A model generated the notes under the pieces. That model was not told where the DNA came from. It saw only the letters and a list, made by a program, of their open reading frames with translations, and searched no databases. A stretch of DNA of 64,000 nt from positions 124,001-188,000 of the forward strand of contig NZ_WJIE01000002.1 in the NCBI RefSeq assembly GCF_009649845.1, given 5' to 3'. Below are positions 25,151 to 35,800 of the stretch, piece by piece (positions within the stretch are counted from its first letter, which is position 1; the number at the start of each line of letters is the position of its first letter). The translations under genes and the position numbers were made by a program. The DNA is from Polyangium spumosum. Its GTDB lineage: Bacteria; Myxococcota_A; Polyangia; Polyangiales; Polyangiaceae.

Positions 25151-27133
25151 TCACTCCGGATCACAAGCCCCCTCGCAGTAAGCCTTGATCACCCCCGTCC
25201 GAAAAAACTCATGGCTCTGCGAATAAGCCGCATCGAGCCCCCTCACCTTCCCGTGCGGATCGTCATCCCCCTTCGGCGGCGTATTCGTCTTCGGCGCCTC
25301 GGGCAGCCCGAAATCGAACTCCACCATCGCCGCCCCTGACAGCGGCCCCGTCGCCTCTTCCACGCCCCAGATCGTTCGATTCACCGGCAAAAGGTTCTTC
25401 GCCCCCACGGTCCTCGCCAGGATGTGCGCTCCGAGCGGCGTCACCTGGTAGTCCCCGATCGCCACGTGGATCAACAGATCATGCGCAGGCGTCCCCGGCA
25501 GCATGTTCTCCCGAATGTACGGCGCGTATCCGTTCGGCTCCGTTCGATCCCATAACATCTGCATGAGACCCTCCACGAGCTGAATGTTCCGCCCCGTTCC
25601 ATAAGCACCCTTCAGGATCAGGAAAAACGGCGCGAAGTCGGTGCTCCGATCCAGCAGCATCGTGTACGGCATCCCCGGCACGCTCACGAGCCCTCGGGTC
25701 ACGTCCGTCGATAACGACATGTACGTCGTCCCGAAGATCCCACCCTGGCTGTCGCCCCGATAAAATCGCTGCGCCGGGTCGATCACGCTCTCCCCGTTCA
25801 CCTGCAAGAGCGGCTCGTTCACGAATCGCCCCGACATCATTCGCATCGCCAGGAGGCTGTTCAGGATGCCCTGGTGCTGCCGGTCCACGCTGCTCCGAAA
25901 GGCCCCCGCGTCCGTCACGAGCGCGTCCGTGATGCTCGGGACGTCCTCGCTCGCCATACCCACGAGATCCACCGAGAAAGCCACGTATCCGTGCCGGTTC
26001 GCGAGCTCCCCCAGATACCCGTCGCCCCCCTCGAACTTCGAGCCGAGCAGGCCGTGACCATTCTGGAGGAGCGCGAGCTTCTCCCCCTGCTTCGCCGCGT
26101 GCGGCACGTGCACCACGAACTCGTACTCCGCGAATCCATTTTGTCGCGGCAAACCATCCTCCCCCCGCGACATCGCCGAGCCCGGCCCGGCGGCTTCGAG
26201 GTAGAGCGGCACCTTCATGAGCCCCACGAGGCGCCTCCAGATCCGCGGGTTCTCCGCCTCCGTGAACTCCTCCGTGCTCGTCAGCGTGTACTCCGGCCCC
26301 TCCGCGCCCACCTTCATCAGCGCGTCGTCCCGCATCGCCACCAGCGCCGCCGTGTTGTTCTCCCGGCTCGCCGTCGTGAAATCCCACGCGATCTGCAGGC
26401 TCTCGCGCGAGATCCCCGCCTTCTCCAGCCGCGCGAAGATATCGTCGTAGAGAGCCCGCCGCGCCTCGACCGACGGCTCGCACGACGCCTTCCCGTCCCG
26501 GAGCGCCTGAAATGCCGGCGACGGCGCAATGGTGTTGCCCTCCGCGTCCACCACGTTCCGTATCGCCACGATGTACCGCCGCGCGTCCGCGAGCCGCACG
26601 ACCGGCCGCACGAGGAAGGCTCGCTCCTCGTCCGCCTCCGTCACGATGCTCCGGTCGAGCTCCGAAAAATGCGCCACCCGCTCGCCCGTCTCCGCGTCGA
26701 GGATCACCGTCGGGGACGTGTCCGAGAGCGAAAGCTCGATCGAATCCTCGGTCGGCAATCCCGTCGTCGTCGCCCCCGGCAGGTGCGTCAGCGCCGGCTG
26801 CCCCGCGGAGAACCCGTCGCAGGGCGCCCACCATTTCGGATCCAGCGGCCCGTGGCCCGCCGCCACGGGCAGCGTCGTCGTTCCGAACGCCACGCGTTTC
26901 CCCGTCGGCTTGCTCGCGTCGTCCTCGAGCCACACATTCGAGGGGAATGGGAACCCGCATTGCGTCGGGACCAGCGGATCACAATCGGCGCCGAGCAGCT
27001 TCGGCGCGCCCGAGGCCGGCGTCACGGCCGGACAAACCAGCGGATCCTCGGCGTTCGAGGAGCAAGCGGCCACGCCGAGCCCGAGGCACATGCCGAGCGC
27101 GGCCCGGACGAGGAAGGAGGACGAGCGCTTCAT
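25151..27133 (-). CDS. Large alpha/beta-hydrolase-fold lipoprotein
   Basis: 660 residues with a lipobox ending at Cys 24 (GVAAC). The N-terminal half begins with a Cys-containing segment (CDPLVPTQCGFPFPSNVW) and is beta-rich. The C-terminal half looks like a serine hydrolase: NGHGLLGS at an oxyanion-loop-like position, then the nucleophile elbow GDSQGGIFG with Ser near residue 460, and later HVAIGDYQVTP, which may supply the catalytic Asp and His region. The substrate is unknown. Related long lipoprotein hydrolases occur in myxobacteria and are usually left as hypothetical. It lies 60 bp downstream of the propeller-BRCT gene on the same strand. Confidence 0.72.
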   Translation of the reverse strand: MKRSSSFLVRAALGMCLGLGVAACSSNAEDPLVCPAVTPASGAPKLLGADCDPLVPTQCGFPFPSNVWLEDDASKPTGKRVAFGTTTLPVAAGHGPLDPKWWAPCDGFSAGQPALTHLPGATTTGLPTEDSIELSLSDTSPTVILDAETGERVAHFSELDRSIVTEADEERAFLVRPVVRLADARRYIVAIRNVVDAEGNTIAPSPAFQALRDGKASCEPSVEARRALYDDIFARLEKAGISRESLQIAWDFTTASRENNTAALVAMRDDALMKVGAEGPEYTLTSTEEFTEAENPRIWRRLVGLMKVPLYLEAAGPGSAMSRGEDGLPRQNGFAEYEFVVHVPHAAKQGEKLALLQNGHGLLGSKFEGGDGYLGELANRHGYVAFSVDLVGMASEDVPSITDALVTDAGAFRSSVDRQHQGILNSLLAMRMMSGRFVNEPLLQVNGESVIDPAQRFYRGDSQGGIFGTTYMSLSTDVTRGLVSVPGMPYTMLLDRSTDFAPFFLILKGAYGTGRNIQLVEGLMQMLWDRTEPNGYAPYIRENMLPGTPAHDLLIHVAIGDYQVTPLGAHILARTVGAKNLLPVNRTIWGVEEATGPLSGAAMVEFDFGLPEAPKTNTPPKGDDDPHGKVRGLDAAYSQSHEFFRTGVIKAYCEGACDPE

Positions 27134-27193
27134 CGGCCCTACTCTATCAGGTATGGCGAGCGAATCGAAGCGCCGAAGCCCTCGGTCGAACGA

Positions 27194-29575
27194 TCACACG
27201 ATCACGCCGGCGAGCTTCGCGCCCGGGAAACGCGCGCCGGCGAGCTTCGCGCCGGTGAAATCCGCGCCCGTGAGGTCGGCGTTCTCGAAATCCGCGCTCC
27301 TCAGATCCGCGTCACGGAAGCTCGCGCCGGAGAAATCCGTGCGTGAAAAATCCGAGCTCGACAGGTTCGCCCCGTCGAAGCGCGCGCCGGCCATGAAGGC
27401 GTCCGTGTAATTGCCGTGCGAGAGGTTCGCCCCGGAGAAATCGACCTTCTCCGCGATCATGGCGACGCCGCTCGCCCAGGGTAGGTGGGCCTTCTTCGCG
27501 TCGAAATCGGCCGGGAACCTTTGACGCTGCAAGCTCGCCTGATCGTCACGGTCTGCTCCGCCCGCGTCGGCGTACACGGCCATGACCATGCCACTCGCCT
27601 CCAGCGAATGGAACGCCCCGCCCCCGCCGCCTGCATTCAAGAACTTCTTGTGTTTCGTGAGGATCTTCTTCCACTGCTCCTTCGTCATCGGCGCGCTCGA
27701 CTCCGCGAGCCTGCGCATGAGGTCACGCGCGAGGTTCGCCGTCGGCCCGCCAGGCTGATCGGACATCGGGAAGAGCTCGGACGGCGCTTTTTTCCGGTTC
27801 AAGGCGAGCAGCGCGTCCTCCCCGAGCACCTTCACGCCGAGCTGCTCGGCCTTCGCGAGCTTGCTCCCGGCCTTGCTCCCGGCGATGAGGTAATGGGTCT
27901 TCTTGCTGATCGAATCCGAGAGCACGGCCCCGCGCGCCACGAGCAATTTCTCCGCCTCGGCGCGCGTCATCGACCCCAGCGTGCCCGTGAGCACCACGGT
28001 CCTCCCATTGAAATCGACCACGTCCCCGCCCGACGCCTGGCCGCTCCCGGGCCGGAGCAGGATCGGCTCGATGTGCGCGAAATGCGGCAGATCCGCGTTG
28101 ATCGGCGTCCCCTGCCCCGCCGCGGCGAGATCGCCGGCCCGCGCGACCGAGAGCACCTTCCCCGTCGTGACGTAGAGGTCCCCCTCATTCGAAAGGCATA
28201 CGTGGGGGAACCACATCGTCTCTTTGCGGATCTCCTTGCAGGTGTTCTCGAATACGAAATAGCGCGGGACCGCGCCCTCGGCGATCCGGATCACGTGCGC
28301 GCTGCGCGTGACGACGAGCCGCGTCCCGTCCTTGCCGACAAACCCATGGTAGAGGCCCTCCGGCGCCAGGTTTTGCGCGATCGGGCAGGGCATCGCGCTC
28401 GGGGCGGTCGCGGCGACGCGGAGGACGGGGCCGAGCGACGGGACCACCCAGGCCGTGCCGTCCGGGAGCGGGATCAATCGCACGGTAGAAACAACACCTT
28501 GCCGCCTGCCGAGCTTGTCGACCGTTCCATCGGGACGAACCCTGTGGACCGCTTTATGGCCCGTCGTCCAGATCGTGCCGTCCTCCCCCGCATACACGGC
28601 GCCGATCTCCTCGCCGTCGAGATCCGGATGGACGAGCGACCACGCGCCCTCGGCCTCCGCGCGGACGAAGAGCCCTTCCTTTCCGCCGACGAAGACCCGC
28701 CCATCCGGCGCGATCGCCACGCCGAGCGCGCTCTTGATCCCGTGCTGTGCGCCGAAACGCTTCACTTCGCCCGAGGGCTCGCGCAGGAGCAATCCCTTGC
28801 CCGTGCCGATCCAGACGTTCCCCGCCCCATCCACCACCATCGACGCAGCGACCGCGCCCCCGCTCGCAGGCCCGATGTCGAGCACCTTCGAGACCTCGCC
28901 GCCCGGCGAGACCGCGACGAGCGCGTGCCGATTCAGCACGTACACGCCGCCCTCGGCGCGGGGCGCGATCGCGACGACGGACTCCAGCGCCCCATCCGAG
29001 ACGAACGAGCGACGGACAGGAAAAACCTGCGCGAACCGGGGGCGTTTCGTCCGGGGATCGTCCTGACAATCACGCCACGTCGGCCCGGACCAGGCGCGCG
29101 AGTCGAATTGCCCGAGCTTCGAGATGTTCGGCGCGAGGCGCTTCGGGAGGAACGCGACGATCTCCGCCGTATCTCCCATCGGATTGCGATTGCGCGAAGG
29201 CCCCCGCTCCTTGGCCAGGACCTCGACGACGAGGACCGGCGGCTTCTTCGGGAGCTCGAGCTTCATCTCCCAGAGGGACTTGAACTCCCGGACGAGAGGC
29301 GTGTTCTCGTACCCGAACGTCTCCCCCGCGGGCGCCTCGCAATCGAGGACGGCCTCGTCGAAGAGCCGCAGCACGAAGCCGTGATCCCAGGCGACCGGCG
29401 CGTCGGGGTGGATACTCGTCACGTGGAATCGAGCCTCCACGAAGGGCCCGGCCTCGTCGAAGAAGCGCGCCGCCGCCTCGACGCCCTGCCCGAACGCGAG
29501 GGCCCGCCGCCCGGCCTCGTCGCGCGTCCACTCCCGATAGGACCGAATGCTCACGTCGTAGAGATCGCTGCCCAC
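27194..29575 (-). CDS. Beta-propeller + BRCT + pentapeptide-repeat fusion protein
   Basis: 793 residues, GTG start, no signal peptide, so cytoplasmic. Residues about 1-190 are an unrecognised N-terminal domain (ARFHVTSIHPDAPVAWDHGF). About 200-480 form propeller blades (GNVWIGTGKGLLLREPSGEV, DGTIWTTGHKAVHRVRPDG). About 520-595 is a BRCT domain of the bacterial DNA ligase type: GRTVVLTGTLGSMTRAEAE, then GAVLSDSISKKTHYLIAG and GVKVLGEDALLAL. A helical linker follows. The last ~85 residues are pentapeptide repeats (DFSGANLSHGNYTDA, then ADLRSADFENADLTGADF), a right-handed beta-helix that in MfpA/Qnr proteins mimics DNA. The mix suggests a DNA- or protein-docking scaffold. I know of no named family with this order. 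Confidence 0.85.
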   Translation of the reverse strand: MGSDLYDVSIRSYREWTRDEAGRRALAFGQGVEAAARFFDEAGPFVEARFHVTSIHPDAPVAWDHGFVLRLFDEAVLDCEAPAGETFGYENTPLVREFKSLWEMKLELPKKPPVLVVEVLAKERGPSRNRNPMGDTAEIVAFLPKRLAPNISKLGQFDSRAWSGPTWRDCQDDPRTKRPRFAQVFPVRRSFVSDGALESVVAIAPRAEGGVYVLNRHALVAVSPGGEVSKVLDIGPASGGAVAASMVVDGAGNVWIGTGKGLLLREPSGEVKRFGAQHGIKSALGVAIAPDGRVFVGGKEGLFVRAEAEGAWSLVHPDLDGEEIGAVYAGEDGTIWTTGHKAVHRVRPDGTVDKLGRRQGVVSTVRLIPLPDGTAWVVPSLGPVLRVAATAPSAMPCPIAQNLAPEGLYHGFVGKDGTRLVVTRSAHVIRIAEGAVPRYFVFENTCKEIRKETMWFPHVCLSNEGDLYVTTGKVLSVARAGDLAAAGQGTPINADLPHFAHIEPILLRPGSGQASGGDVVDFNGRTVVLTGTLGSMTRAEAEKLLVARGAVLSDSISKKTHYLIAGSKAGSKLAKAEQLGVKVLGEDALLALNRKKAPSELFPMSDQPGGPTANLARDLMRRLAESSAPMTKEQWKKILTKHKKFLNAGGGGGAFHSLEASGMVMAVYADAGGADRDDQASLQRQRFPADFDAKKAHLPWASGVAMIAEKVDFSGANLSHGNYTDAFMAGARFDGANLSSSDFSRTDFSGASFRDADLRSADFENADLTGADFTGAKLAGARFPGAKLAGVIV

Positions 29576-29617
29576 GAAGATGCATTCGCCCGGCAGGCGG
29601 GCGGCGTCAAGCCGCCT

Positions 29618-30412
29618 TCACATCTCGAGCGTGAGGCCCACGGCCCAGGTCGAGGTGCCCACCAGCATCTGGTTGCCCCCGAGGCCGAGGTTCTGGTTGT
29701 ACCACTCGCCGAAGAGGTGCACGTGGTTGATGCCCGACTCCTGATCGAGCGCGGCCATGGAGCGGCGCCCGAGCCAATCGAGCGCGAGCATGCCGCCGAG
29801 CGCCCAGTGCACGCCATAACTCATGCCATACCCCGCGATCGCGTCGTCGCCCGTGCCGACCTCGGCCGTCGCATCCCCGACGTCGACCCACCAGAGGCCC
29901 ATGCCGAGGCCGATCTTGCCATAAGGAATGACCGGGAACCCCGTGCGACGAAAGAGCTCGTCGAAGCGGATCACGCCAGAGACGTGCATCGGTAGAATGG
30001 TGAGCGAGGTCTCGCCGGCCCGTTGCGCGTCGGCGGCGTCGTACGTCCCCGAGAGGAACGCCTTTCCCGACGCGGAGGTGTATCCGATGCCGACCCCGGG
30101 ACCGAGCGAGCCGACCCAGGGAATCCGCAGCGCCTGCCAGTCGAACTCCCCGCCAAAATAGAAGCGGCCCGCGTCGCCGAAGAACTTGCTGTACGGGCCC
30201 GTCCCGCCGAACTCGTCGTCGACGGCCGGATAATACAGGCCGAACCGGAGCTCGAACGCGAACCTCTGGGGGCTGCCGTTCTGCCGCGCGCTCACGCGAT
30301 CCCGCTGCCGCCAGTTCGAATCGCGGACCCCTCTCGTTTGCGCCTCCGCGCCCTCCGCGGCGAGGAGCGCGGCGATCCCGACGAGCGCCGAAGCGAGGAT
30401 TTTCGATCGCAT
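29618..30412 (-). CDS. Outer-membrane beta-barrel protein
   Basis: 264 residues from the ATG at 30412, with AGAGGGGG upstream; the open frame continues upstream but only within the previous gene. A signal peptide ends at AAEGAEAQ. The body alternates aromatic and polar residues in barrel-type strands (FAFELRFGLYYPAVDDEFGG; FYFGGEFDWQALRIPWVGS; PYGKIGLGMGLWWVDVGD) and closes with a strand before VGLTLEM. No enzyme motif is seen. The ATG overlaps the upstream stop by one base (TGATG), so translation is coupled to the secreted Gly-linker protein. The pair may work together at the outer membrane. Confidence 0.72.
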   Translation of the reverse strand: MRSKILASALVGIAALLAAEGAEAQTRGVRDSNWRQRDRVSARQNGSPQRFAFELRFGLYYPAVDDEFGGTGPYSKFFGDAGRFYFGGEFDWQALRIPWVGSLGPGVGIGYTSASGKAFLSGTYDAADAQRAGETSLTILPMHVSGVIRFDELFRRTGFPVIPYGKIGLGMGLWWVDVGDATAEVGTGDDAIAGYGMSYGVHWALGGMLALDWLGRRSMAALDQESGINHVHLFGEWYNQNLGLGGNQMLVGTSTWAVGLTLEM

Positions 30413-31623
30413 CACGAAGCCCCCTCTTGCCCTGCGTGACGCCCTCGCCCCTGTCGCCTGCGCCGTCGCAACCGCAATACGAGCGCGGAGACGGCGAGCG
30501 CGCCCCCGAAGAGCCCCGCGGCCCGAGGCGAAGTCGAGACCGAGCAGAACCCGCCGCCTCCCTTGCCGCCGAGCCCATTGTAGACCTCGAAGAAATCGTC
30601 GACCGCGACGGGCGTCACACACTGGACCTCCGACAGGGGCCCGACATTGCCGCGCGCGTCCGTGGAGGCCACGGCGACCGCGTATTCGACGCCGTTCTCC
30701 AGCCCCGTGACCGTATTCGTGCCGGAGCAAGGCTTCCACGAGGGATCGGGCCGCTGACCCGCCACGAACGGGCTCGCGCACGCCCCGCTGCCGCTCCCGC
30801 CCGCGCCGCCCGCGCCGACGGAAGCTCCGCCGGCCCCACCTGCGCCACCCGCGCCACCCGCGCCGCCGGCCCCACCTGCGCCGCCGTTCCCGGTTTCACC
30901 GCCGGGGTAGATGGCGCCGCCTCGCGCGCAATACACCGTGACCCCGGCGAAATCGTTGTCCGTGGGGCGCGCGTAATCGACCTCGAGTCCCTCGTCCGCC
31001 GCCGTCACGGACACGCTCGTCGGCGCGGCGGGCCCCCAGAGGTCGAACTTCGTGTTCGTCCATTTCGCGGTGCTGACCACGGATCCGCTGCCGAAGAGCA
31101 TGAAAAAGAGCTGGATCGTCTTCTCCGCCCCCGTGACGCCCATCGTCGCGCAGGCCTGGATGTCGGGGTCCTGATCCACGGCCACCATCTCTTGCGCCGT
31201 CAGCACGACCTCCCCGTAACCATTCAGCGGGTTCGCCTGCGGGAGCTTCGGCGGATTGAGCGGGAAACATTGCGCCGTGGGCCCCGTCCGTTGCATCGGG
31301 TCCGTGCAATCGATGCCGGCGACCGTCGACCCCCACACCTCGAACGAATACGCGTTCGTGAACCCCGTGAACTGGAGCCGGAACGTGAACGTCTCCTCGG
31401 GGTCCAGGCACTCCTGCCGGTTGATGTCCCACTGCGTCGCGGGGCGATTCGACGGAGGGTCCCGGATGACGGGCTGCTGCGACTGGAGCGCCACCGTCTG
31501 CGCCTCCGCCGCGCCACCCGTGAGCCAACCCGCCGCGACCACGAGCGACGCTGAGGCCCACCGACGCGCGCGACATCTCCCGGAAGAAGGTCCCCCCACA
31601 AGACACGACGAAGCTGTATCCAT
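30412..31623 (-). CDS. Secreted Gly-linker protein with MYXO-CTERM-like tail
   Basis: 403 residues from the ATG at 31623; the frame goes on upstream without signal character. The signal peptide ends near GGAAEAQ. Residues about 30-230 form beta-rich domains with four or more Cys (RQECLDPEETFTFRLQF, DFAGVTVYCARGG). A long Gly-Gly-Ala repeat linker follows, then a fibronectin-III-like end domain (TVTGLENGVEYAVAVASTDA). The C-terminus is GGGFCSVSTSPRAAG, a hydrophobic helix, and an Arg cluster: the Cys-helix-Arg plan of a sorting tail, but with one Cys rather than the usual Cys pair. Coupled by one base to the barrel gene. Confidence 0.72.
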   Translation of the reverse strand: MDTASSCLVGGPSSGRCRARRWASASLVVAAGWLTGGAAEAQTVALQSQQPVIRDPPSNRPATQWDINRQECLDPEETFTFRLQFTGFTNAYSFEVWGSTVAGIDCTDPMQRTGPTAQCFPLNPPKLPQANPLNGYGEVVLTAQEMVAVDQDPDIQACATMGVTGAEKTIQLFFMLFGSGSVVSTAKWTNTKFDLWGPAAPTSVSVTAADEGLEVDYARPTDNDFAGVTVYCARGGAIYPGGETGNGGAGGAGGAGGAGGAGGAGGASVGAGGAGGSGSGACASPFVAGQRPDPSWKPCSGTNTVTGLENGVEYAVAVASTDARGNVGPLSEVQCVTPVAVDDFFEVYNGLGGKGGGGFCSVSTSPRAAGLFGGALAVSALVLRLRRRRRQGRGRHAGQEGAS

Positions 31624-31702
31624 CCCGCCTGTTTGAGCACAGCTCGTGCCACGGAGCAAACCCTGCGGCGCGAAGGTGATTCCCTCCGGACGGAGCCTAC
31701 CC

Positions 31703-31748
31703 GCGTGACGAGTTGGCCGGACGGATGCTCCTCGCGTGACAAGTTGAC
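31703..31748. repeat. Two imperfect 15-bp direct repeats upstream of menB
   Basis: GCGTGACGAGTTGGC (31703-31717) and GCGTGACAAGTTGAC (31734-31748) match at 13 of 15 bases and start 31 bp apart, about three helical turns. The second contains TTGACA, a -35-like hexamer, but no -10 box stands 16-18 bp after it. They may be paired operator sites in the divergent region before menB. Confidence 0.3.
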
Positions 31749-31819
31749 AACGCGCCTCCTCGCCTGTGGCGCGTGCCGTGGCGGACGTGTAGGGTCGCGC
31801 CCGCGAGGAGGCCCGATTC

Positions 31820-32719
<900 letters not shown>

Positions 32720-32856
32720 CGCCGGGGCGCGCGAACGTTTGTCCGGAAAACACGAAAGGCTCCAAACTCGGGCCACGCCCGACATCGGGAGCCGGGCGCC
32801 CACCATGGCCTACCGAGGCGACGTTGTCGTTACGGTAGACTACCCTCTCACCCTAC

Positions 32857-35800
32857 GTGTCCCATCCCCCCGTCCCGACCGCAGCACCGCCCCTGCCGAA
32901 CGAAGGCCCGGGCCCGGGGACCGTCACGACGAACCGGGACGGGGCCCGCCACGCCGCCGCGTCGTCGTTGCTCGGCATCGCCCTCAGCCGGGCCGAGATC
33001 GAGCGCGTCGTGCTGCTCTCGACGCTGCTCTTCTTGTCCTCGCTTTTGCTCGTCGTCGGCCGCACGGCGCGTGACGCGCTCTTCCTGACGCGCTTCCCCG
33101 TCACGTGGATCGCGCCGATGTGGATGGCCTACGGCGTGGTCTCCGCCGTCGTGGCCTTCGGCTACGAGCGCGCCCTCCGGAAGCTGCCGCGGGCCCGCTT
33201 CGGCGCCTGGTTCGCCCTCGGCGCGGCCGCGAGTTACGTGCTCTTGCGCGTGCTCATCGGCCAGGACGTCGGCGCCGCGTACCTCGTCTTCGCGATCTGG
33301 GCGGACGTCATCGCGAACCTGACGGGCATGCTCTCCTGGAGCATCGCGCAGGACCTCTACGACGCGCGCAGCGCCAAGCGCATCTTCGGCCTGATCGGCG
33401 CGGGCCACATCACGGGCACGGTGGTCTCGGGCCTCGGCGCCGGCGCGATCGCGCCGGTGATCGGCGCAGAGAACCTGATCTTCGTCCTCGTCGCGGCGCT
33501 GCTCGGCGTCGCGCTCCTCTGCCGCGTCGCGGCGCGCCGTCACGGGATGGGCTCGTCGCATCGCACGCACGAGCACGCCCGCGCGCACGAGCACGAGAAG
33601 ACGCCGCTCTTCGGATCCCGGTACGTGGTGGGCATCGCCGTGACGATCTTGCTCGTCTTCACGGTCCTCACGGTCGGCGATTACCAGTTCAAGGCCATCG
33701 CCCGCACCACCTACCCCGATCGCGACTCGCTCGCGCGTTTCATGGGCACGTTTTACGGGGTGATCGGGCTCATCGGGCTCTTCGTGCAGCTCGTCGTGAC
33801 GCCCCGCATGCTCGAGCGCGCCGGGGTCCTCGGCGGCGCCGCGACCATGCCCGTCGCGTTCATCACGAGCACGGTCCTGCTCGTCGCGTTCCCCTCGATG
33901 CCGCTCGCGGCGGTGCTCAAGGCGAGCGACAACGCGCTGCAGTTCTCGATCTTCGACGTGACGCTGCAGATCCTGCTCTTCCCGTTCCCCGCCGCGATGC
34001 GGGACCGGGTGCGGACGCTCGCGTCGGCGATCATGAAGCCGCTCGGCTGCGGCGTCGGCGCCGCGTTGCTCCTCGTGTTCAGCCCCTCGGCAGGTGAGGC
34101 GCAGCCGGGCGCAGCGCTCATCACGGCCGCGGCGAAGCTCGGCTACGTGACGATCCCGCTCGGCCTCGTGATCCTGCCGCTCCTGCTCGTCGTTCGGCGC
34201 GGCTACGTGGAGGCGATGCAGGGCACGCTCCTGCGCGGCAAGCTCACGCCGGAGATGCCCCAGCGCGGCGGCAGGGCCATCGCCGCGCTCGCCGGGGCGC
34301 TGTCGAGCCTGGACGCGCCGCAGGTGCTCTTCGCCCTCGACAGGCTGCGTCAGCTCGACCCGGCGCGCGTCCGCGAGGCGCTGCCGGCGCTCACGCGGCA
34401 CGGCTCGGCGCGCGTGCGGGCCGCGGCGCTCCGAACGTCCCGCGCGCTCGGGCACCCCGACGCTGCCACGATGGCGCGCGAGCGGCTGGAAGATCCCGAT
34501 CCCGAGGTGCGAGGCATCGCCGTCGAGCTGCTCGCCCACGCGCTCGGCGAGGACGCCCACGAGGAGCTCTGCGCGCTCGCCGCACGAGGAGGCGACGACA
34601 CCGCGCAGGCCGCGGCGATCGCGGCGCTGCTGCGCCACGGCGGGCTCGGCGGCATGCTCGAAGGCGCGCCGAGGCTGCGTGATCTCCTGGACAGCGACAC
34701 GCCGACCGAGCGCGTGATCGCCGCGCGGGTGCTCGGTCTGGTCGGACAACCGCAGCTCGAGCGGGCCGTCGCGCGGCTGCTCGCCGATGAGAACCTCGAG
34801 GTGCGCAAGGCTGCGCTCGCCGCCTCCGCGACGGTGGCCGCGCCGAAGCTCTTGCCGATGCTCTGCGACGCGCTCGCCGATCACACGCTCGGCAAGGCCG
34901 CGGCGAACGCGATCGTGGCGCTCGGCGATCGCGCGATCCCGCGGCTCGTGGCGACGCTCTCCGATCCGGGCGCGGACGCGACCGTGAGGCTCGCCCTGCC
35001 GCGCCTCCTGTCGCGGATCGGCACGAGCGCGGCGCTCGCCGCGCTTCTCGATCGCGTGGACGAACCGGACGATCGCGTGCGGCAAAAGGTGCTCGCCTCG
35101 GCCTCGCGGCTCCGCCTCGCCCTCGGCGCGCCGCCTGCGCCGCTCGAGCCGATCCGCGAGCGCATCGAGCGCGAAGCGCAGGCGCACGAGCGCGAGCGCG
35201 ACGCGTATCTCCTCGTGCGCCCCCGCCTCGCGCGCCCGCTGCTCGACGCGCACGTGGAGCGCCGCTTGCGCAAGGGCCTCATCCGGATCTTGCGCCTCTG
35301 CGAGCTCGTTTACCCGCGCGAGGTGGTGGCCGGGGTGCGGACGCACGTCTTCGGCAAGGATCGCTCGCTCCGGGCGAACGCCTTCGAGGTGCTCGAGTCG
35401 CTGCTCGATCGAAGGCGCGGCGCCCGGCTCGTCGCGCTCTTCGAGCGTTACCTGGAGCTCGCCGAGCGCCTGCCGCGCGGCGGCGCGGATCCGAGCATGG
35501 TCGACGTCGTGGCCTTCGTTCGATCCGAGCTTCAGTCGAGCGATCCCTACCGCGCCGCGCTCGTGCTCGAGGCGATCGCGGTGCACCGGATCGAGGCGTG
35601 CGCGAAGGACGCGCTCGCCGCGCTGGAGACGCCGGATCCGCTGGTGCGCGAGGCCGCGGCGATCGCGGTGGTCGAGACGCGGGCCGAGGGCGCGGAGGAG
35701 AAGCTCCGGCGCCTGACGAACGATCCGGACCGTGTCGTCGCGCGGTGGGCCGCGTACTGGGCGAAGACGGGCCGGAGCGGGATGGACGCGGGAGACGGCA

